Position numbers and translations under genes: made by a program. A DNA stretch of 64,000 bases from an uncultured Prevotellaceae bacterium. GTDB lineage: Bacteria; Bacteroidota; Bacteroidia; Bacteroidales; Bacteroidaceae. The stretch covers positions 124,001 through 188,000 of the forward strand of contig ONDM01000005.1 in NCBI GenBank assembly GCA_900316585.1, written 5' to 3'. Every line of letters starts with the position of its first letter. Position 1 is the first letter of the stretch. Under the pieces are notes generated by a model. The model ran no database searches and was not told where the DNA came from. It was given only the letters and a program-made list of their open reading frames with translations. Positions 33,211 through 43,246 of this stretch are shown here, in pieces.

Positions 33211-36009
33211 CTAATAATAAGACTTTGTCATGTCATAAAACTTACGCAGACGTGTCTGACTAGCAGCCAGAAAATCACGAGCGTTACCTGAATCCAATCC
33301 GTCAAACTCTTCACAGTACTTGCAAGGCTTGTCAGTACTGTGGCAGTATCTGCACTCATAGGTTCGGGTTACACGTATGACACATACGATGCCATGCCCT
33401 GGCTTCAAATTCTTTATTTTGTCATATTCTCCCTGTCTCATCAGAGCAAAGGTGTACATTCCGATATCAATATGACGGTTGTTCCCTCCTAAGACATGGA
33501 ACTCGTCACGGATATATGAATCAGGGGTACCTGTTTTAGAGAATAGCACCAGATCTGTTTTCACATTTGTATTCAAAGCCTTTACCTGATTATACATTTT
33601 TATCAGTGTATTGCTACCGGTATTCGACTGGGCGGTCTGGAATTTTTCCAAGAAGGAATTCCAGGTACTGTTTACCTTGTTCAGGTCTGGATTCACGTAA
33701 TTGAAGGATACGGGGGGATTATTGCTCACCGTTCTTGTTATCAGTTCTTGGGGCTCAGATGAACCTTTAATGAAAGATGCCTTGATATCACGTTTGCTGA
33801 GCATTCGGCTCCAGGCCTCTGCCAGTTTAATACAACTCCACTCGTTGTCTCGTTGCCCTAACACCCAAGGTGCCAGGTTGGAACGGAAATTGTCACCATC
33901 CAAAAAGCGTTCCATGTGTAAGTTCGTGGCATCGAAACTTACTTCATCCAGACCAAATTGACGGCTTTCTCCATCCAGATTATTCTTAGCAGTGAGATTC
34001 CGGAAAAGGGTATCGGTAGGGGATTCCTGTTCCTGATTTGCAGCATATAGGTAGCTGAGCCATGTCGTGAAAGCATGGTTACGTATGTCTACTGCATTCT
34101 CATCATTATCCTTTTTAAACAATAGTCGGTTGTTCTTTTTATTGACGGTAAAGAAATTGTTTTTTTCATCCACAGGAAGTGTTGTCACTTTGTTTCCGTC
34201 TAAATCTTTACCAGTCATGGCTAGGGTGGCTAAAGCTACAGGATAAACATCATCAGAATGTGAAAGAAAATCCACAAAGGTACAGCCGTACCAGTGAGAC
34301 GGTGACTTTTTAGCCCAACTGTTCACGTTTCTACCGAAGAAAGTAGCCGTGGTCTTGTCTTCATTCAAACTATAGGATTTTGCAGTATGAGTATCCAGAT
34401 TCAGTAATTTCGGATTAGCTTCCACTGCTGCAAGTGCTAGCATCGGCTTAAAGGTGGAGCCAATGTATCTACGGGAAAGAGCTGGGTTCCGGGTTGTAAG
34501 GTATAGATTTTCCGGATAGTCCTTGTCATCAAATCGTGAAGTATAAAATGGTGAAGCAATTACATCACCTGTAGCCATATCCATAATGGTCATAGATATG
34601 TCATAGAGTTCATGATCCTGCCATCCTTTCACGAGTGTCGGATATTTGGTTATCATTTGTTTCTTCTTGTTATTCACAGATTGGATGATAACCTTAATGT
34701 GACTTTTCAGTTCTTCCTCAAACTCTTTGGAAAGAAGAGGATCTACACTCAGCTTTACTGTATCCACGTTGTATGAATTAGAGATGTTTCGTGAAACCCC
34801 TCTTACTAGTTGCTGTGTGAACAAATCAGTCATGTTGCGTGACAAGGTATAGCGTTGACGTCCCACATTAGTCTGTATAAGGCAGGACAGTATCCGGGTT
34901 GGGTCCTTGGTGTTCACTGTAAATTCTCCATATTTGTTACCTTGCTTACTATAGGCTACAAACTTCAGCCCGTTTTCTATACTGATTGTATCTTTCAGCT
35001 GACTTCCACTATAAGTTTCCGGATTCAGTTCCACCATTTCTCCCTGCTTACGGAACACGCGGATTGTCAAGTTCGAACTTACTTGAATGGTGCTGGAGTC
35101 ACAGCTTAAACTAATACTTCCTAATTCTTGGGATTTAGCAGTCTCTCGAATACTTAGCTTAATATCCTTTGCAGGTTTTTCTGTATTTTCGGCTAATTTG
35201 TAGTAGTCATAATAGGAGATATTCTTACCACTAGATGTATATAATTCTGCATCCTGTATTGAGGCTGTAAAAGATGTAGTTAAAATACCATCGGAGCGAT
35301 GGTTCTTTTTAATTGGTAATGGCAAAACGCTGCTTCCGAAAGACAGGAAAATATAGCTATCTTCATTAAATAGGCTGTTTTTATTGCCCTCTATAATACC
35401 AACCCAAGGATCTTTACTAAGTGCAACCTTGAACATGCCTGGTATAACCTCAAGTGTGGTGATTTCTATGGGACGTGCATTTTCATTTCTTTGTTTCATT
35501 AAAGAATTGAAACGAAGTTTGAAGAAGGTTTCATCTTTTTGTTCTTCTTGTTGTTTCAACAGCTGGGGTAAACGGCTGTTGTAATAGAACATACGGTCTT
35601 TTTCATTTTTAATGCGTTCTGCATTAATTCCCACTAATCTCAGATCCGATGCTTCAATAACAGCCTTATGTTTCTCACTGTATGGAAGTGCAAAGGTAAG
35701 TGCGCGGTATTTTTTGTTCAGCGAAGCCAAATCGGTAGCTGTTATACTGCTGTCACAGTCTTGTAGCAGTTTTAGCAGCAGATTGTTCGCTTTGCCCACA
35801 AAGCCTTCGTTTTCTTGTTTTACTGGAGAATATACATCCTTCTGTCCCTCTTTTCCCAGCGAAGTACTACCCTTGAAATAGCTCAAACTGAGAATCAGGG
35901 CACCTATGATGAGAATCAAGGGGATACCTACAGCCAAAAGTGCTTTTAGCTGTGAACGGATATCATCGTTTCCATCATTCCACTCAGGATCAATCTTAGG
36001 TTCAGCCAT
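33211..36009 (-). CDS. Penicillin-binding transpeptidase-like protein with C-terminal zinc ribbon
   Basis: A 932-residue protein with one membrane helix (about 22-45) and a large extracytoplasmic part. A beta-rich region precedes a penicillin-binding-type transpeptidase fold. The SxxK motif is GSTFKP with Ser518 and Lys521, preceded by MTIMDMATGDVIAS as in PBPs. The SxN position reads S585-D-D instead of SxN, and KTGT is at 825-828. The C-terminus has CxxC-x6-CxxC at 886-899, a zinc-ribbon-like knuckle unusual outside the cytoplasm. It pairs naturally with the SEDS-like protein of the same operon. Active or pseudo-enzyme status is open. Confidence 0.75.
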   Translation of the reverse strand: MAEPKIDPEWNDGNDDIRSQLKALLAVGIPLILIIGALILSLSYFKGSTSLGKEGQKDVYSPVKQENEGFVGKANNLLLKLLQDCDSSITATDLASLNKKYRALTFALPYSEKHKAVIEASDLRLVGINAERIKNEKDRMFYYNSRLPQLLKQQEEQKDETFFKLRFNSLMKQRNENARPIEITTLEVIPGMFKVALSKDPWVGIIEGNKNSLFNEDSYIFLSFGSSVLPLPIKKNHRSDGILTTSFTASIQDAELYTSSGKNISYYDYYKLAENTEKPAKDIKLSIRETAKSQELGSISLSCDSSTIQVSSNLTIRVFRKQGEMVELNPETYSGSQLKDTISIENGLKFVAYSKQGNKYGEFTVNTKDPTRILSCLIQTNVGRQRYTLSRNMTDLFTQQLVRGVSRNISNSYNVDTVKLSVDPLLSKEFEEELKSHIKVIIQSVNNKKKQMITKYPTLVKGWQDHELYDISMTIMDMATGDVIASPFYTSRFDDKDYPENLYLTTRNPALSRRYIGSTFKPMLALAAVEANPKLLNLDTHTAKSYSLNEDKTTATFFGRNVNSWAKKSPSHWYGCTFVDFLSHSDDVYPVALATLAMTGKDLDGNKVTTLPVDEKNNFFTVNKKNNRLLFKKDNDENAVDIRNHAFTTWLSYLYAANQEQESPTDTLFRNLTAKNNLDGESRQFGLDEVSFDATNLHMERFLDGDNFRSNLAPWVLGQRDNEWSCIKLAEAWSRMLSKRDIKASFIKGSSEPQELITRTVSNNPPVSFNYVNPDLNKVNSTWNSFLEKFQTAQSNTGSNTLIKMYNQVKALNTNVKTDLVLFSKTGTPDSYIRDEFHVLGGNNRHIDIGMYTFALMRQGEYDKIKNLKPGHGIVCVIRVTRTYECRYCHSTDKPCKYCEEFDGLDSGNARDFLAASQTRLRKFYDMTKSYY

Positions 36010-36012
36010 TTA

Positions 36013-38508
36013 TTAATATGCTACTTTCAGGTGTTGTTTTTTATCCTTTACAAAAGAGTTTTCTATTTCTTGGATTACCCAGAAATAGTAACTACTCTCA
36101 TCTTTAGCCTCAAGTTTCTCGAAGTTTTGGTTTGGAATATCATATGCAGTATTTTTCCCGTCCAATATCTTCTCAATCTTCACTGGGTGGCTTAGTAAAA
36201 CATCAAGAATTGTATTTTGACTGTTAATAATCATGGTATCGGGCTTTTCTTTATCTTGCTCCATGATAACCTCAATTTCATCAGTGCTATGTGTTTCATA
36301 GTAAGCCTTGTTTATGGATTTGAGTGTAGCCAGTTTTTTCAAATCTATATTTTTGAATACAGTATCTTCCAATGCTACAGTTTGTATCTCACTCTTCATT
36401 TTAGCCAGTTGCCCTAACTGGAGCATAGTGTTCATGTCACTGCTATGTTCAATGGTTATTCCTGCCATTGGCTTTACTGGTTCTGGTACAGTTTTTGGGG
36501 AGCTTAAGCCAAAGATGGCAGCTATAACTGCCAGACTGACTAAAATGAGGGTAATGCATATCATGGTAATGAATCGATATGCCTTGTTAACCTTCAATTT
36601 CCCTAGAAATTTGTCCATCTTACTTTTGCGAGCTTCAGCCTCGGAACTCAATTTCTTTATCATATCCTTACGTACTTTTTTGTCTTTAAAATTATTCTTT
36701 TCTTGATACTCTAATGTACTCAGTAATGTTTGAGCCATTTTTTTACTATAGTTCTTTTCTTTGAGCAGATTTTCTGCTAAAGCACATAGGTCTTTGGAAT
36801 TCCAATCCTTCAGCAAGTCGAGAATGAAATCTTGTAATGGAGATTTTTTTTGCATTAGGAAATTATTCCATCGCTTGACATCGGTTCCACATTGTAGGCC
36901 AACCTTTGTTGCGTAGTCGGTCAGTGCTGGATAAACCACATATTCCAAATGATTCTTAGCCTCTTTGGTCAGTTTTTCTTTTCGCAGTTCAAAGAGGGCA
37001 CAGGCTTCATCATAATCGTTGAGAGTCTTTAGATAGGCAGTATAGTTTTCTTCCTTTATTTGCTCCAGCTTTAGCTTTTCCATGGCTGTAGGTCCATTAT
37101 CATCATTTTTACGGAACTTGGACAACAGATCGATAAGTCCTTCTAGGTTATTAGGAAGAAGGTCTTTGGCTAATTGCTCAAAGGCTACCATTACATTTTT
37201 GTCTTTCAATCGTCCATAGCGTTCACATATGCTATAGATTTTTTGAGTCTTCTTAGGTTCTGTGGCTTGTTTCAGAACCCAATTCCCATCTATACGGTTC
37301 AGCAGATTATCTGGGATACGTCCTTGAGGGAAGAGATAGAGATAATCTCCTTCCAAGATGTACTGATTGAAAGCCATAGCCTGTAATGCCTGAAGTTCTT
37401 TACCGTCAATGTTGAATTTTTGGAAGACATCACGGTTCATGCCTGCAAGGCCGAAAGCATTAGTATGTAGTTTGCAGTCTTTGATGAACTCTTCGGCATG
37501 GGTCTCATCTATTAATGTCACTACTTTGTAAGCTTCTGTCCAACTGCCAACATGAATTTCTGAAACTTTATGGCCTAGATTGAACCAGAGTTTAAACTCA
37601 TCAGAGGAGAAGTCTTGTGGTTCTTTGACTTTGATGCTGTCAAATAAACCTTGGTAAGTATCCAGTTTTTTCATCATGGACATCATCCCTAATAAAGGCT
37701 CTCGTTCTCCTGGCAGAATTTCAAACAGTTGCTCAAATTTCATTTCTGTTTGAATGTTCCATGGCGCAGGTGCTTTCTTGGCAATTTCTTCCCAGAGGAG
37801 TTCTATGCTGTTGGTTGGAACCTGAAATTTTGAATTTCTTGGATATACAAGAATCAAAACATCATCTAATACATTCAAGTAATTCTGGTCTATTAGGAAT
37901 CCGAAGGTCGCATAGCGACGTATTCCTAAGGGCAAAGTATTTATAGCTGTAACCAGTGTCTTTAATTCTGGACTGTCCAGGGTTCCATTGTTTACCAGAT
38001 TTTTTCCTGTAATGTCCAGATTGAGGCAGAGCTGTTTTTTGTTTAGGATGGCATAGCGTATAAGAAGTGCCAGTGCCCGAGCCTCTGAGGTTACCTGCAT
38101 AGGAATTATTGGAATGTCCTGAAGGTTCTCCCGTTTTTCAATACGGGTATACATCTTTACACGAGGAAGGGCTGAAATCAGTGAATAGAGGTCGAAATCT
38201 AATTGTTTGTTCAGTTCGTCACGATTCACCTCAAATGCTGCTCGATATGAATAGTATCGGCCCATGCTGGAGTCCGCTATCTGGGAACCCTGAACGTGAA
38301 TAGCAATGTATCGGTCTTCTTGAGCAGAATAGCGCCAGACCAGAGATGAATATGCGGAACTAAGTTTTGGCATGGAAAAATCATCCATAAACAGTCCTCG
38401 CACATCATTTGCCTTGTTCGACGTTCCTACACTGTATGCCAATGTAGAATCGCCAAGGGGATTCGACAGGGAACCATAAATTAGTTGGTATATGTTAATC
38501 TTCGGCAT
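36013..38508 (-). CDS. GAP1-like (GTPase-associated) protein with membrane anchor
   Basis: An 831-residue protein. The N-terminal 120 residues (IYQLIYGSLSNPLGDS start, later GRYYSYRAAFEV) resemble the GAP1-N2 domain of GTPase-associated protein 1. A helical middle part (about 130-630) carries no motif I know. A single membrane helix at about 645-667 is followed by a 160-residue extracytoplasmic tail. The GAP1 label is from memory of the family pattern and is tentative. Two P-loop GTPase-like genes in the same operon support it. Gaps are 12 bases upstream and 3 downstream. Confidence 0.6.
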   Translation of the reverse strand: MPKINIYQLIYGSLSNPLGDSTLAYSVGTSNKANDVRGLFMDDFSMPKLSSAYSSLVWRYSAQEDRYIAIHVQGSQIADSSMGRYYSYRAAFEVNRDELNKQLDFDLYSLISALPRVKMYTRIEKRENLQDIPIIPMQVTSEARALALLIRYAILNKKQLCLNLDITGKNLVNNGTLDSPELKTLVTAINTLPLGIRRYATFGFLIDQNYLNVLDDVLILVYPRNSKFQVPTNSIELLWEEIAKKAPAPWNIQTEMKFEQLFEILPGEREPLLGMMSMMKKLDTYQGLFDSIKVKEPQDFSSDEFKLWFNLGHKVSEIHVGSWTEAYKVVTLIDETHAEEFIKDCKLHTNAFGLAGMNRDVFQKFNIDGKELQALQAMAFNQYILEGDYLYLFPQGRIPDNLLNRIDGNWVLKQATEPKKTQKIYSICERYGRLKDKNVMVAFEQLAKDLLPNNLEGLIDLLSKFRKNDDNGPTAMEKLKLEQIKEENYTAYLKTLNDYDEACALFELRKEKLTKEAKNHLEYVVYPALTDYATKVGLQCGTDVKRWNNFLMQKKSPLQDFILDLLKDWNSKDLCALAENLLKEKNYSKKMAQTLLSTLEYQEKNNFKDKKVRKDMIKKLSSEAEARKSKMDKFLGKLKVNKAYRFITMICITLILVSLAVIAAIFGLSSPKTVPEPVKPMAGITIEHSSDMNTMLQLGQLAKMKSEIQTVALEDTVFKNIDLKKLATLKSINKAYYETHSTDEIEVIMEQDKEKPDTMIINSQNTILDVLLSHPVKIEKILDGKNTAYDIPNQNFEKLEAKDESSYYFWVIQEIENSFVKDKKQHLKVAY

Positions 38509-38520
38509 AATCCGTAAGTT

Positions 38521-40137
38521 TTATATTTTCTGTTGTAATAGGGTCAGCAGGTTGTCACTGCCATATTTGTGGTGCAAGTTATGTTGATACAGCATGTCAG
38601 TGCACAACTGCAGAGTACCAAAATCCCAATGTGAACCTATCTGAAGAAAGCCTACCAAACGGTGATCTTCAAACTCACGTACAAACCGACGTGATTCAGT
38701 TACATCATTTTGGTAAATACGACATTTCACATCAATTGGTGTAGCTGTGAAATAAGTATGTGGGGGAATAGGTAAGGTTTCGTCATGACTGGTTGGTCTA
38801 GGACGTTTGCGAACATAATCCAACAAACCTTTGAACGGGATAAATCGGGATTCTATGTGTGCTTTGAATGGGGCACCAGTGACAATGTTGAAGTCTGTAG
38901 GAACAAGATTTAAATCCAGTGGGTACAAACTTAGGATTTGTGCATGGCTGTTTATCCATTCTTTTGCAATTTCAGTGTTCATGTAATCTTCATCTATCTC
39001 TTTGCATAGGTTATGAACAAAGTAAGAATAGATTAAGTTGTTTTCGTAGAGGAAGTTTTCTTTTATGCCTCGTTCTAGATTCATCAGTTGGGTTTCGTTA
39101 AGCATAACATCCGCACCTCGGAATGCCATATATACGTTAGGTTTCTTCCCCTTTTTGTTGTTGGTGATGAATTCCTTGAAGGATTCCATCAGATTTGGGA
39201 AGTCTTCGTTACTGGAGCGTTCTATCTCACTAGGTTCAGAGGCATTTTCGGTGGAATCTTCTACATCTACATTTAATAGAGATGGTGTAGACTGCTTATT
39301 CTCAATAGCCTTGGTTTCATTTTTTGGCATGAAAATCTTATCACAAATAATGATATCGGTGGCTGTGAGGCAGTATTGTAGAAAGTAGAACTGGATGTCT
39401 CGAGAAAGATTTGTGAATGTACTTTGGCCTGCAGTAAGATTATACCATGAGGCTATGGATTGCATGACAGAATCTATGACAAACTCATCAATCCGTTGCA
39501 AAAGTTTCTTACCAGAAAGCACCTTTGCTTCATTAATCTTTTCTTCAAATCCTTGGATTTCTAGAAGGCCAAAAATATTTTCCCAGTTATCATAATTTGT
39601 GGAATGTGTTTCCGGTACATTCTGATTAAGTACTGTCGGTCTCTTCCAATTTTTCAGATTGGGTGTTACAATGTAACGAATTTCATGTGCAGAATTCTCC
39701 CATGGAGTTAAATAAAATGAGCCTTTATCACTTTCAAGTCTTTTCTTAATACGGAAGAATTCAATGATGTTTTCCTTGTCTTTGAAAATTTCTCCAGGGA
39801 TATTCAAAAATTCAATATCAACCTGATGATGGTGGTCACTTAGCATTGCGCCATAGTGGTTCTCCTGACGACAAGCATATGGTTGGGTTCCTTGCATAAA
39901 CCCTGTTTTATGAAATTCATTGAAAAATGAACTAAAGCTCTGATAGGGGAACGATAATGGAAGAGTTTCTTGCTGATAACCTAAATCATCAAAAGAATGG
40001 ATAAGATCTGATAACAGATAACTCTTGCCACTGGATGGTGTTCCAATGACTGCCAACTTGATCTTTTTCACACCTTTCAAGCGATAGCGTACGAATGATT
40101 CGAGCCAGTTAGTTGTAAATCCAAACATAATATTCAA
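38521..40137 (-). CDS. P-loop GTPase-like protein (DO-GTPase-like)
   Basis: A 538-residue soluble protein. An amphipathic start (FGFTTNWLESFVRYRLKG) precedes the Walker A motif GTPSSGKS at 32-39. A G3-like VDIEFLNIPGE segment follows at about 106-116. No canonical NKxD is obvious; ICDK at about 258 may be its remnant. It resembles the double-GTPase (DO-GTPase) proteins described beside GAP1, but only by layout. The start overlaps the SEDS-like gene stop by four bases, so the two products are made together. Probably a cytoplasmic, nucleotide-driven regulator. Confidence 0.7.
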   Translation of the reverse strand: MNIMFGFTTNWLESFVRYRLKGVKKIKLAVIGTPSSGKSYLLSDLIHSFDDLGYQQETLPLSFPYQSFSSFFNEFHKTGFMQGTQPYACRQENHYGAMLSDHHHQVDIEFLNIPGEIFKDKENIIEFFRIKKRLESDKGSFYLTPWENSAHEIRYIVTPNLKNWKRPTVLNQNVPETHSTNYDNWENIFGLLEIQGFEEKINEAKVLSGKKLLQRIDEFVIDSVMQSIASWYNLTAGQSTFTNLSRDIQFYFLQYCLTATDIIICDKIFMPKNETKAIENKQSTPSLLNVDVEDSTENASEPSEIERSSNEDFPNLMESFKEFITNNKKGKKPNVYMAFRGADVMLNETQLMNLERGIKENFLYENNLIYSYFVHNLCKEIDEDYMNTEIAKEWINSHAQILSLYPLDLNLVPTDFNIVTGAPFKAHIESRFIPFKGLLDYVRKRPRPTSHDETLPIPPHTYFTATPIDVKCRIYQNDVTESRRFVREFEDHRLVGFLQIGSHWDFGTLQLCTDMLYQHNLHHKYGSDNLLTLLQQKI

Positions 40138-43100
40138 TCTGATTTCAATGTGTTGTTAGTTTCTTTTTTTGTCTTCTTATAGGTTACTGCAGCCATGAAG
40201 GCTAACAGAATAGCTGTCTCCAAAGCTTCACCGACGGAATCTACACCAAATCCAGGTATCAGACGACCGGTAAATGGTAGCCAAGCTAGATAGGAGAAAT
40301 ACAGGTAAATGCTGGTTCCAATCCACATAAACATGGCTAGTAGTCTCCATTGCATGGCATTGGTAAGATAACTGTCATATCGGTAAGTTGAATATCCAAA
40401 ACTGAATGGTATGACTAGCCATATCATTAGGAAAAGCATCAGGAAAAACAGGATGGTGGTTCTGCTTACTCCATAGGAACCAAAGAATGCCACAGGCACA
40501 CATAGGTCATTAAGAACTACAGGCGACTGTCCAGTACTGATAGACGCATGCAAGAAATGGTTCTCATTTGATAGCGGATCCCCACTTTCCTTCTGCTGCA
40601 TATAGTGACTCATAATTACCATGAATTCTGCATCACTCTCTGCATATCGGTAGCCTGTTCGTTGCAGATTCTCAAAGTCGGAGTAAAGGTTCATACGACG
40701 GGAAATACGGTCATAGCTAATCTTGTCTGTGTTGAATACTGCGGAGCAAAATTGTGGTAAGAAGTAAATGACTAGTAGTATAATTCCAATAAGTGGTACT
40801 AGCCAACGACGTTCTTTGGCATTTTGCTGGTCTCCATGGAGGGCAAAGCTTGATCGGTCATATATGAAGTAGAAGCATAGAAATGTCATGAGGAAACCTA
40901 TGTAATTTGTCATATATCCATAATCTGCCAATATGGCAAAAAAGATATAAAACAAAGTGATAATGAACATTCCAAAAAATGCTACATGCCGTTTTACCAC
41001 TGTTGTCTGTCGGCTCGTTGCCCCTTTGGCAAATTGAATAGTTGTTAATGCTTTGCATAAGCCGAAAATAACTATGAAAGTGATAATGGCAGTTCCATAA
41101 TTACCAGAAGCACGACCTATAATGGAAAGTACTGCAAAGACTAAAAAATGCCACGGGCATAATACTCTAAGAGCCAACATGAATCCTTCTGGGATGAAAC
41201 TCAAGTCTAGGAACCATTTTTTGCTTGTTAACTTTTTCCAGCCCTTGTTCTTAGAGAATCGGTCTAGTGAAGAAAACTTAGATCTCAACAGTGGCATAAT
41301 TGTGAAATCCCAAGTGTTACTTAAATAATCATAACCCTGATTCATTTTTCTCTCTATGAAAGCTATAGAGTTTATCAGCCATTTATTTGAGACATTAAGC
41401 ATTCCCCAGAATGTCAATATAAATCCTTCAACCACCATAAGAATATAGGGAATCGTGCGGTGATTGTCATTTAAGGCGAAGTTGTTGTGCCAATTAAGTA
41501 TATTAGTATCATAAATCTCATTGTGGAAGTAGGAGCTGATCAGCCCAGAATTTATCTGCGTGTCCAGCAAATGAAATTGTACGAGATATATACCTGCAAA
41601 TAATACAGTTACGACTGTCCATGCTATCCAGCGTTTAATGTCTATTCTGTCTGAATCATTGTCACATCCTCTTACAAGTGCATGGTTCAGAACCATGGCT
41701 AAAGAAAAGAAAAGTAACAGAGTCAGTGAAGTCGACACGGGCATGATGCCTGTAAGTTTCTCAAAATAGGGGTAGGTGTAACTTAACTTTAAAGCAATTA
41801 GGGATTTACAGATAATATAAATGAAAGCAGCACAGAGGAGAAAGGCCAAATATGCAGGGTAATTTTCCAGTTGCGCAGCATTGTACACTTTGTTGTACTC
41901 TCTACATCCTTCAGTTAGTCGGACTGGACTCCAAGGATAAAGTGTAAGAATAAGTAGAACGAAAGTGACGCAGACAGGTATCCATAGATAGCTCATGACA
42001 AAACTACCTGTGATGTAACCTGTACGTGCATAAAGTTTATTTTTTCCAGAAGAAAATGTGATTTTACCTAAGGCAGGAACTAATGAGATTGGTAGTTTCC
42101 ATGTCGTAGGATTAGTTACAGCATATCGGTTATTATTGTTGTCACGTATATACAGCGAGTCATTTGCCTCATTAGTCTCTATGCTGAACAAATCCTGATT
42201 TATTGCAGTAGATATTTGTGGCAAATATAGGTCTTCAGAAGAAGGGAAAGTGTTACTTAGTTGTTTGAAAGTCAGGAAATGGCTTGTATTCTCTGCTTTT
42301 CTCCGGATTGAATCTACAGATCCTATATAACCTAATCCTTTAGGGAAATGAATAGTATATCCTTTTTCCCCAGTATGACGGATCATAACATGTCCAGCTC
42401 CCCAATCAGTAGCTTTAACGCTGGTACGCATGGCATAGTTTACGTTTGCCACTTGAAAATTTCTGTTTTCTTTACCTTCCCAATAACTGTAGTCAGAGAT
42501 GTTATAGAATTGAATTTTACAACCTTCAATATCATCCGATGTTCCCTCAAACTTATAGGTCGAACCATCCACATGAGTTAGTGTATCTAAGATAATGATG
42601 GAAATATGGTCAATACCCCTAACATTATGTTCACAGTGGAAGAATGAACGTACTTGTTTCTGATTCATTTCAGCTAGATAAGCGTGATAATTTACACTAT
42701 CTTGGGTGGTTTTCTGATGCCTACCGACGTACTCAGCAGCGAAATGACGTACTTGAACATCTTGTTGGTCCTCAAAATGTTCCCATTCTTTCCAAATTTG
42801 TTCTCCAGTTAATTTTAATTCTAGTTTCTGATTCTCATTTGGAATATGGATGATAATCTGTTGATTCGAATCGTTCTTAATTTCATGGCGATTTGGGTTG
42901 ACACCATTCACTTTGAAATACTGGAGTGTATCGCTTATCCCATCATTTACTTTCCAATGCCATAAACCTTCAGTATATTTTATTTTGAGGAAGTCATGTG
43001 GCATGCCCCCATAGCAAATATCACTGTTTTCTCCAATAGTCAGGCCATCGGTTTCCGTTATATCAATACTGTCGAGAAAAAAAGCAAATTTCTTTTCTAT

Positions 43101-43244
43101 GCTGTTTCCCATGACAAATGCCAAGGATATACACACTCCAAGTATGGCAAGTGTGAATGTGGCATGTTTTCTTCCTGGTGCGGAATCTTGGGAGCCATAT
43201 GCCGTCAAGAAACGAAGTATTTTAGAAAACAGGTTCTCTATCAT
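40134..43244 (-). CDS. Polytopic membrane protein with SEDS (FtsW/RodA)-like C-terminal half
   Basis: A 1036-residue protein. A first helix at about 29-46 is followed by an extracytoplasmic beta-rich domain of about 360 residues, then about twelve membrane helices. The last four hundred residues follow the SEDS order. SGNYGTAIITF is comparable to the DLGTA motif. The large loop RISRRMNLYSDFENLQRTGY has an aspartate where RodA has its catalytic one. QSPVVLNDLCVPVAFFGSYG precedes the penultimate helices, and LPFTGRLIPGFGVDSVGEAL is at about 989-1008. SEDS proteins polymerise lipid II. Assignment is by motif order, not by strong identity. Confidence 0.65.
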   Translation of the reverse strand: MIENLFSKILRFLTAYGSQDSAPGRKHATFTLAILGVCISLAFVMGNSIEKKFAFFLDSIDITETDGLTIGENSDICYGGMPHDFLKIKYTEGLWHWKVNDGISDTLQYFKVNGVNPNRHEIKNDSNQQIIIHIPNENQKLELKLTGEQIWKEWEHFEDQQDVQVRHFAAEYVGRHQKTTQDSVNYHAYLAEMNQKQVRSFFHCEHNVRGIDHISIIILDTLTHVDGSTYKFEGTSDDIEGCKIQFYNISDYSYWEGKENRNFQVANVNYAMRTSVKATDWGAGHVMIRHTGEKGYTIHFPKGLGYIGSVDSIRRKAENTSHFLTFKQLSNTFPSSEDLYLPQISTAINQDLFSIETNEANDSLYIRDNNNNRYAVTNPTTWKLPISLVPALGKITFSSGKNKLYARTGYITGSFVMSYLWIPVCVTFVLLILTLYPWSPVRLTEGCREYNKVYNAAQLENYPAYLAFLLCAAFIYIICKSLIALKLSYTYPYFEKLTGIMPVSTSLTLLLFFSLAMVLNHALVRGCDNDSDRIDIKRWIAWTVVTVLFAGIYLVQFHLLDTQINSGLISSYFHNEIYDTNILNWHNNFALNDNHRTIPYILMVVEGFILTFWGMLNVSNKWLINSIAFIERKMNQGYDYLSNTWDFTIMPLLRSKFSSLDRFSKNKGWKKLTSKKWFLDLSFIPEGFMLALRVLCPWHFLVFAVLSIIGRASGNYGTAIITFIVIFGLCKALTTIQFAKGATSRQTTVVKRHVAFFGMFIITLFYIFFAILADYGYMTNYIGFLMTFLCFYFIYDRSSFALHGDQQNAKERRWLVPLIGIILLVIYFLPQFCSAVFNTDKISYDRISRRMNLYSDFENLQRTGYRYAESDAEFMVIMSHYMQQKESGDPLSNENHFLHASISTGQSPVVLNDLCVPVAFFGSYGVSRTTILFFLMLFLMIWLVIPFSFGYSTYRYDSYLTNAMQWRLLAMFMWIGTSIYLYFSYLAWLPFTGRLIPGFGVDSVGEALETAILLAFMAAVTYKKTKKETNNTLKSD

Positions 43245-43246
43245 GT

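Noticed and set aside
33211..36009. Class A penicillin-binding protein with glycosyltransferase domain
   Set aside because: No GT51 motifs are found N-terminal to the transpeptidase part; polymerase function is better placed in the SEDS-like neighbour.
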